A stretch of DNA of 62,904 nt from positions 1-62,904 of the forward strand of contig JAPPEU010000037.1 of the NCBI GenBank assembly GCA_028875245.1, given 5' to 3'. Position 1 is the first letter of the stretch. Every line of letters begins with the position of its first letter. Made by a program: the position numbers and the translations under genes. Under the pieces are notes generated by a model. The model made no database searches. It was not told the DNA's origin and saw only the letters and a program-made list of their open reading frames with translations. Positions 61,845-62,904 of this stretch are shown in pieces. The stretch is from Chloroflexota bacterium (GTDB taxonomy: Bacteria; Chloroflexota; Anaerolineae; Aggregatilineales; Phototrophicaceae).

Positions 61845-62015
61845 GCCGCCGTCTCGCCCCTACAACGTTTAATCCACATGCCAGGGGTCAGACCGCGGCT
61901 GACCCGTGCCACAGCAAATATGTTTCAAACCTGTCCTCAGCACGGTCAGGGAGGGGAGCTATGGACACGGCGGGACGCAATGTATTTCGGGCGGGCGGCA
62001 CATCAAGTCGCCCTA
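61845..62015. repeat. Two palindromic repeat units between the tandem MFS genes
   Basis: GAGCGAGCCGCCGTCTCGCCC followed by CTACA at about 61,839-61,864, and ATTTCGGGCGGGCGGCACATC AAGTCGCCCTACA-type unit at about 61,983-62,016. Both belong to the family seen in the other gaps of the window. Confidence 0.6.
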
Positions 62016-62904
62016 CAAATTCTCCGTTCCGCGGTCGCTCCATTTGTCTTCCGCGTGTCGGTGACGCCAGACTAGGAGCGATGCCATCAATAGCAGGGCG
62101 CCCCACAAGCCGAAGACGGCGCCCCATCCGCTCGACTCCACCAGGCCGCCCATGCTGAAACCGGCCATGCCGCCGCCGAATGTCGCCATCATATTGAGTG
62201 TGCCGGCGATTGATGAAGCGCGGCCCGGCCCCGCCAGAACAATGGGCAATGACGAGGTCACCAAGCCAAAAGCCCCGCCCAGCAGCAGCATCGCAAGGCA
62301 CAAGACCACCAGTGACAGCAACTCGACTGTCAATGTTAACAGAAGAAATGCGAGCCCGGCCGCCCCAAGCATGAGCACAGCCGTCGTTAACACCTGGTTC
62401 GTGAACACAACGCGGCGATGCGCCAGCATGAGGCCGGGGATCGCCACCAATTGCGTGACCGCCGCGACGGCGCCGACCAGGTTGTCGCCGACCAGGTCGC
62501 TGTCCAGGATGTAAGTCGGCAGCCAGATAAGCGAGCCATTGCGGACGAAGCCGGCCAATGCCGAAACCAGGAGCGCGAAGGCGACGCCCCGCGCTTCGGC
62601 GATGATGGCAGAGCTGCGGATGCCGCTCGACTTTGCCTTGGGCGCGTCGATGCCCCCCTTCCACCAGAGCGCCGCCGTCAGCAATAGAACCACAGCCGGC
62701 AGCCAAAAGGCCGCGCGCCAGCCCTCGCCCGTCGCCACAGCGCCGATCAGCGTCCAGGTGACCACGGTGCCAATTACATAACTGAAGGGAATGATGGTTG
62801 ATATGCGCTTGACTTGACTGGGATCAAGGCGCTCAACCAGGATGCGAACCATCGGCGGCCAGCCCGCCGATTGCGCGAAGCCGTTGATGCCCCAAAGCAG
62901 CAGC
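62013..62904 (-). CDS. MFS transporter, tandem paralogue (5' end outside window)
   Basis: About 296 residues are visible; the N-terminal ~100 lie beyond the window edge. The visible part matches the neighbour closely: LLLWGINGFAQSAGWPPMVR at the start (the frame remains open to the edge), IIPFSYVIGTVVTWTLIGAV, GRASSIAGTLNMMATFGG and GGLVESSGWGAVFGLWGALL. It is a tandem duplicate of the transporter at 60,594-61,781 on the same strand. Both probably carry related substrates. Confidence 0.85.
   Translation of the reverse strand, partial: LLLWGINGFAQSAGWPPMVRILVERLDPSQVKRISTIIPFSYVIGTVVTWTLIGAVATGEGWRAAFWLPAVVLLLTAALWWKGGIDAPKAKSSGIRSSAIIAEARGVAFALLVSALAGFVRNGSLIWLPTYILDSDLVGDNLVGAVAAVTQLVAIPGLMLAHRRVVFTNQVLTTAVLMLGAAGLAFLLLTLTVELLSLVVLCLAMLLLGGAFGLVTSSLPIVLAGPGRASSIAGTLNMMATFGGGMAGFSMGGLVESSGWGAVFGLWGALLLMASLLVWRHRHAEDKWSDRGTENL

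Noticed and set aside
1..62904. tRNA or rRNA genes
   Set aside because: I found no stretch with the T-arm, anticodon-arm and acceptor pairing of a tRNA, nor rRNA core sequences; a covariance-model scan would be needed to exclude degenerate cases.

Overview
The window is a high-GC bacterial chromosome segment with about 55 protein genes, no RNA genes or CRISPR array that I could recognise, and almost no visible transcription regulators. Its style points to a free-living heterotroph of the Chloroflexota (Anaerolineae-like). The signs are many sugar and organic-acid transport and breakdown genes, a Uma2 nuclease, split UxaA and LarA genes, and several families of short GC-rich palindromes (GTAGGGGCGA...TCGCCC and CCCC-TCCCC types) in many intergenic gaps. 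The phylum is an inference from gene content and repeats; no marker gene is present.

Layout. 0-3.4 kb: HAD phosphatase (cut by the window edge), RbsD/FucU sugar mutarotase, MOSC protein, aldo/keto reductase. 3.5-4.7 kb: secreted SH3-domain protein. 4.7-9.1 kb: glycolate oxidase operon (coxG-like, glcD, glcE, glcF, minus strand). 9.4-11.1 kb: Uma2 nuclease and zinc alcohol dehydrogenase. 11.2-16.8 kb: a TrpXYZ-like ABC importer with three tandem binding-protein paralogues. 17.0-18.8 kb: an AAA ATPase coupled to a DUF4276/TOPRIM-like protein, a putative defence pair. 18.8-22.2 kb: SLC13-type permease and GH4 glycosidase. 22.3-23.7 kb: two orphan membrane/secreted proteins. 24.3-32.4 kb: aldehyde dehydrogenase, fucose-isomerase-like protein, and a carbohydrate ABC importer with two binding proteins and one fused MalF-MalG permease. 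32.4-35.3 kb: an orphan protein and a compact type II restriction-modification pair. 35.4-38.4 kb: split UxaA dehydratase plus LarA-like racemase. 38.4-39.6 kb: frameshifted DUF6978 gene plus DUF1828. 39.6-42.8 kb: MFS transporter and malate synthase. 43.0-44.1 kb: PIN toxin/antitoxin pair carrying an in-frame miniature element. 44.4-49.9 kb: SMP-30 lactonase, enolase-superfamily dehydratase, GH3 glycosidase, M32 carboxypeptidase. 49.9-51.9 kb: IS remnant, heptad-repeat protein, SDR, PH-domain protein. 52.4-62.9 kb: family-5 binding protein, LacD-like aldolase, RbsA/RbsC transporter, DhaL/DhaK, CaiB CoA-transferase and two tandem MFS transporters (the last cut by the window edge).

Functionally the genes read as uptake and stepwise oxidation of sugars, sugar acids and two/three-carbon acids. 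GlcDEF makes glyoxylate and malate synthase consumes it. SMP-30, the enolase-superfamily enzyme, UxaA and LarA suit sugar-acid lactones and acids. DhaKL plus the LacD-like aldolase suit triose/tetrose or ketose-phosphate cleavage. Inserted among them are AT-richer accessory islands (about 17-18.8, 23-24, 32.4-35.3, 38.4-39.6 and 43-44 kb) with defence-like and toxin-antitoxin genes.

The most noteworthy observations are two nearly footprint-perfect insertions of palindromic elements. One is a 133-bp element in frame inside the PIN gene with an 11-bp target duplication. The other is a 189-bp insert flanked by a 25-bp duplication that separated a formerly overlapping permease/ATPase gene pair while leaving both intact.
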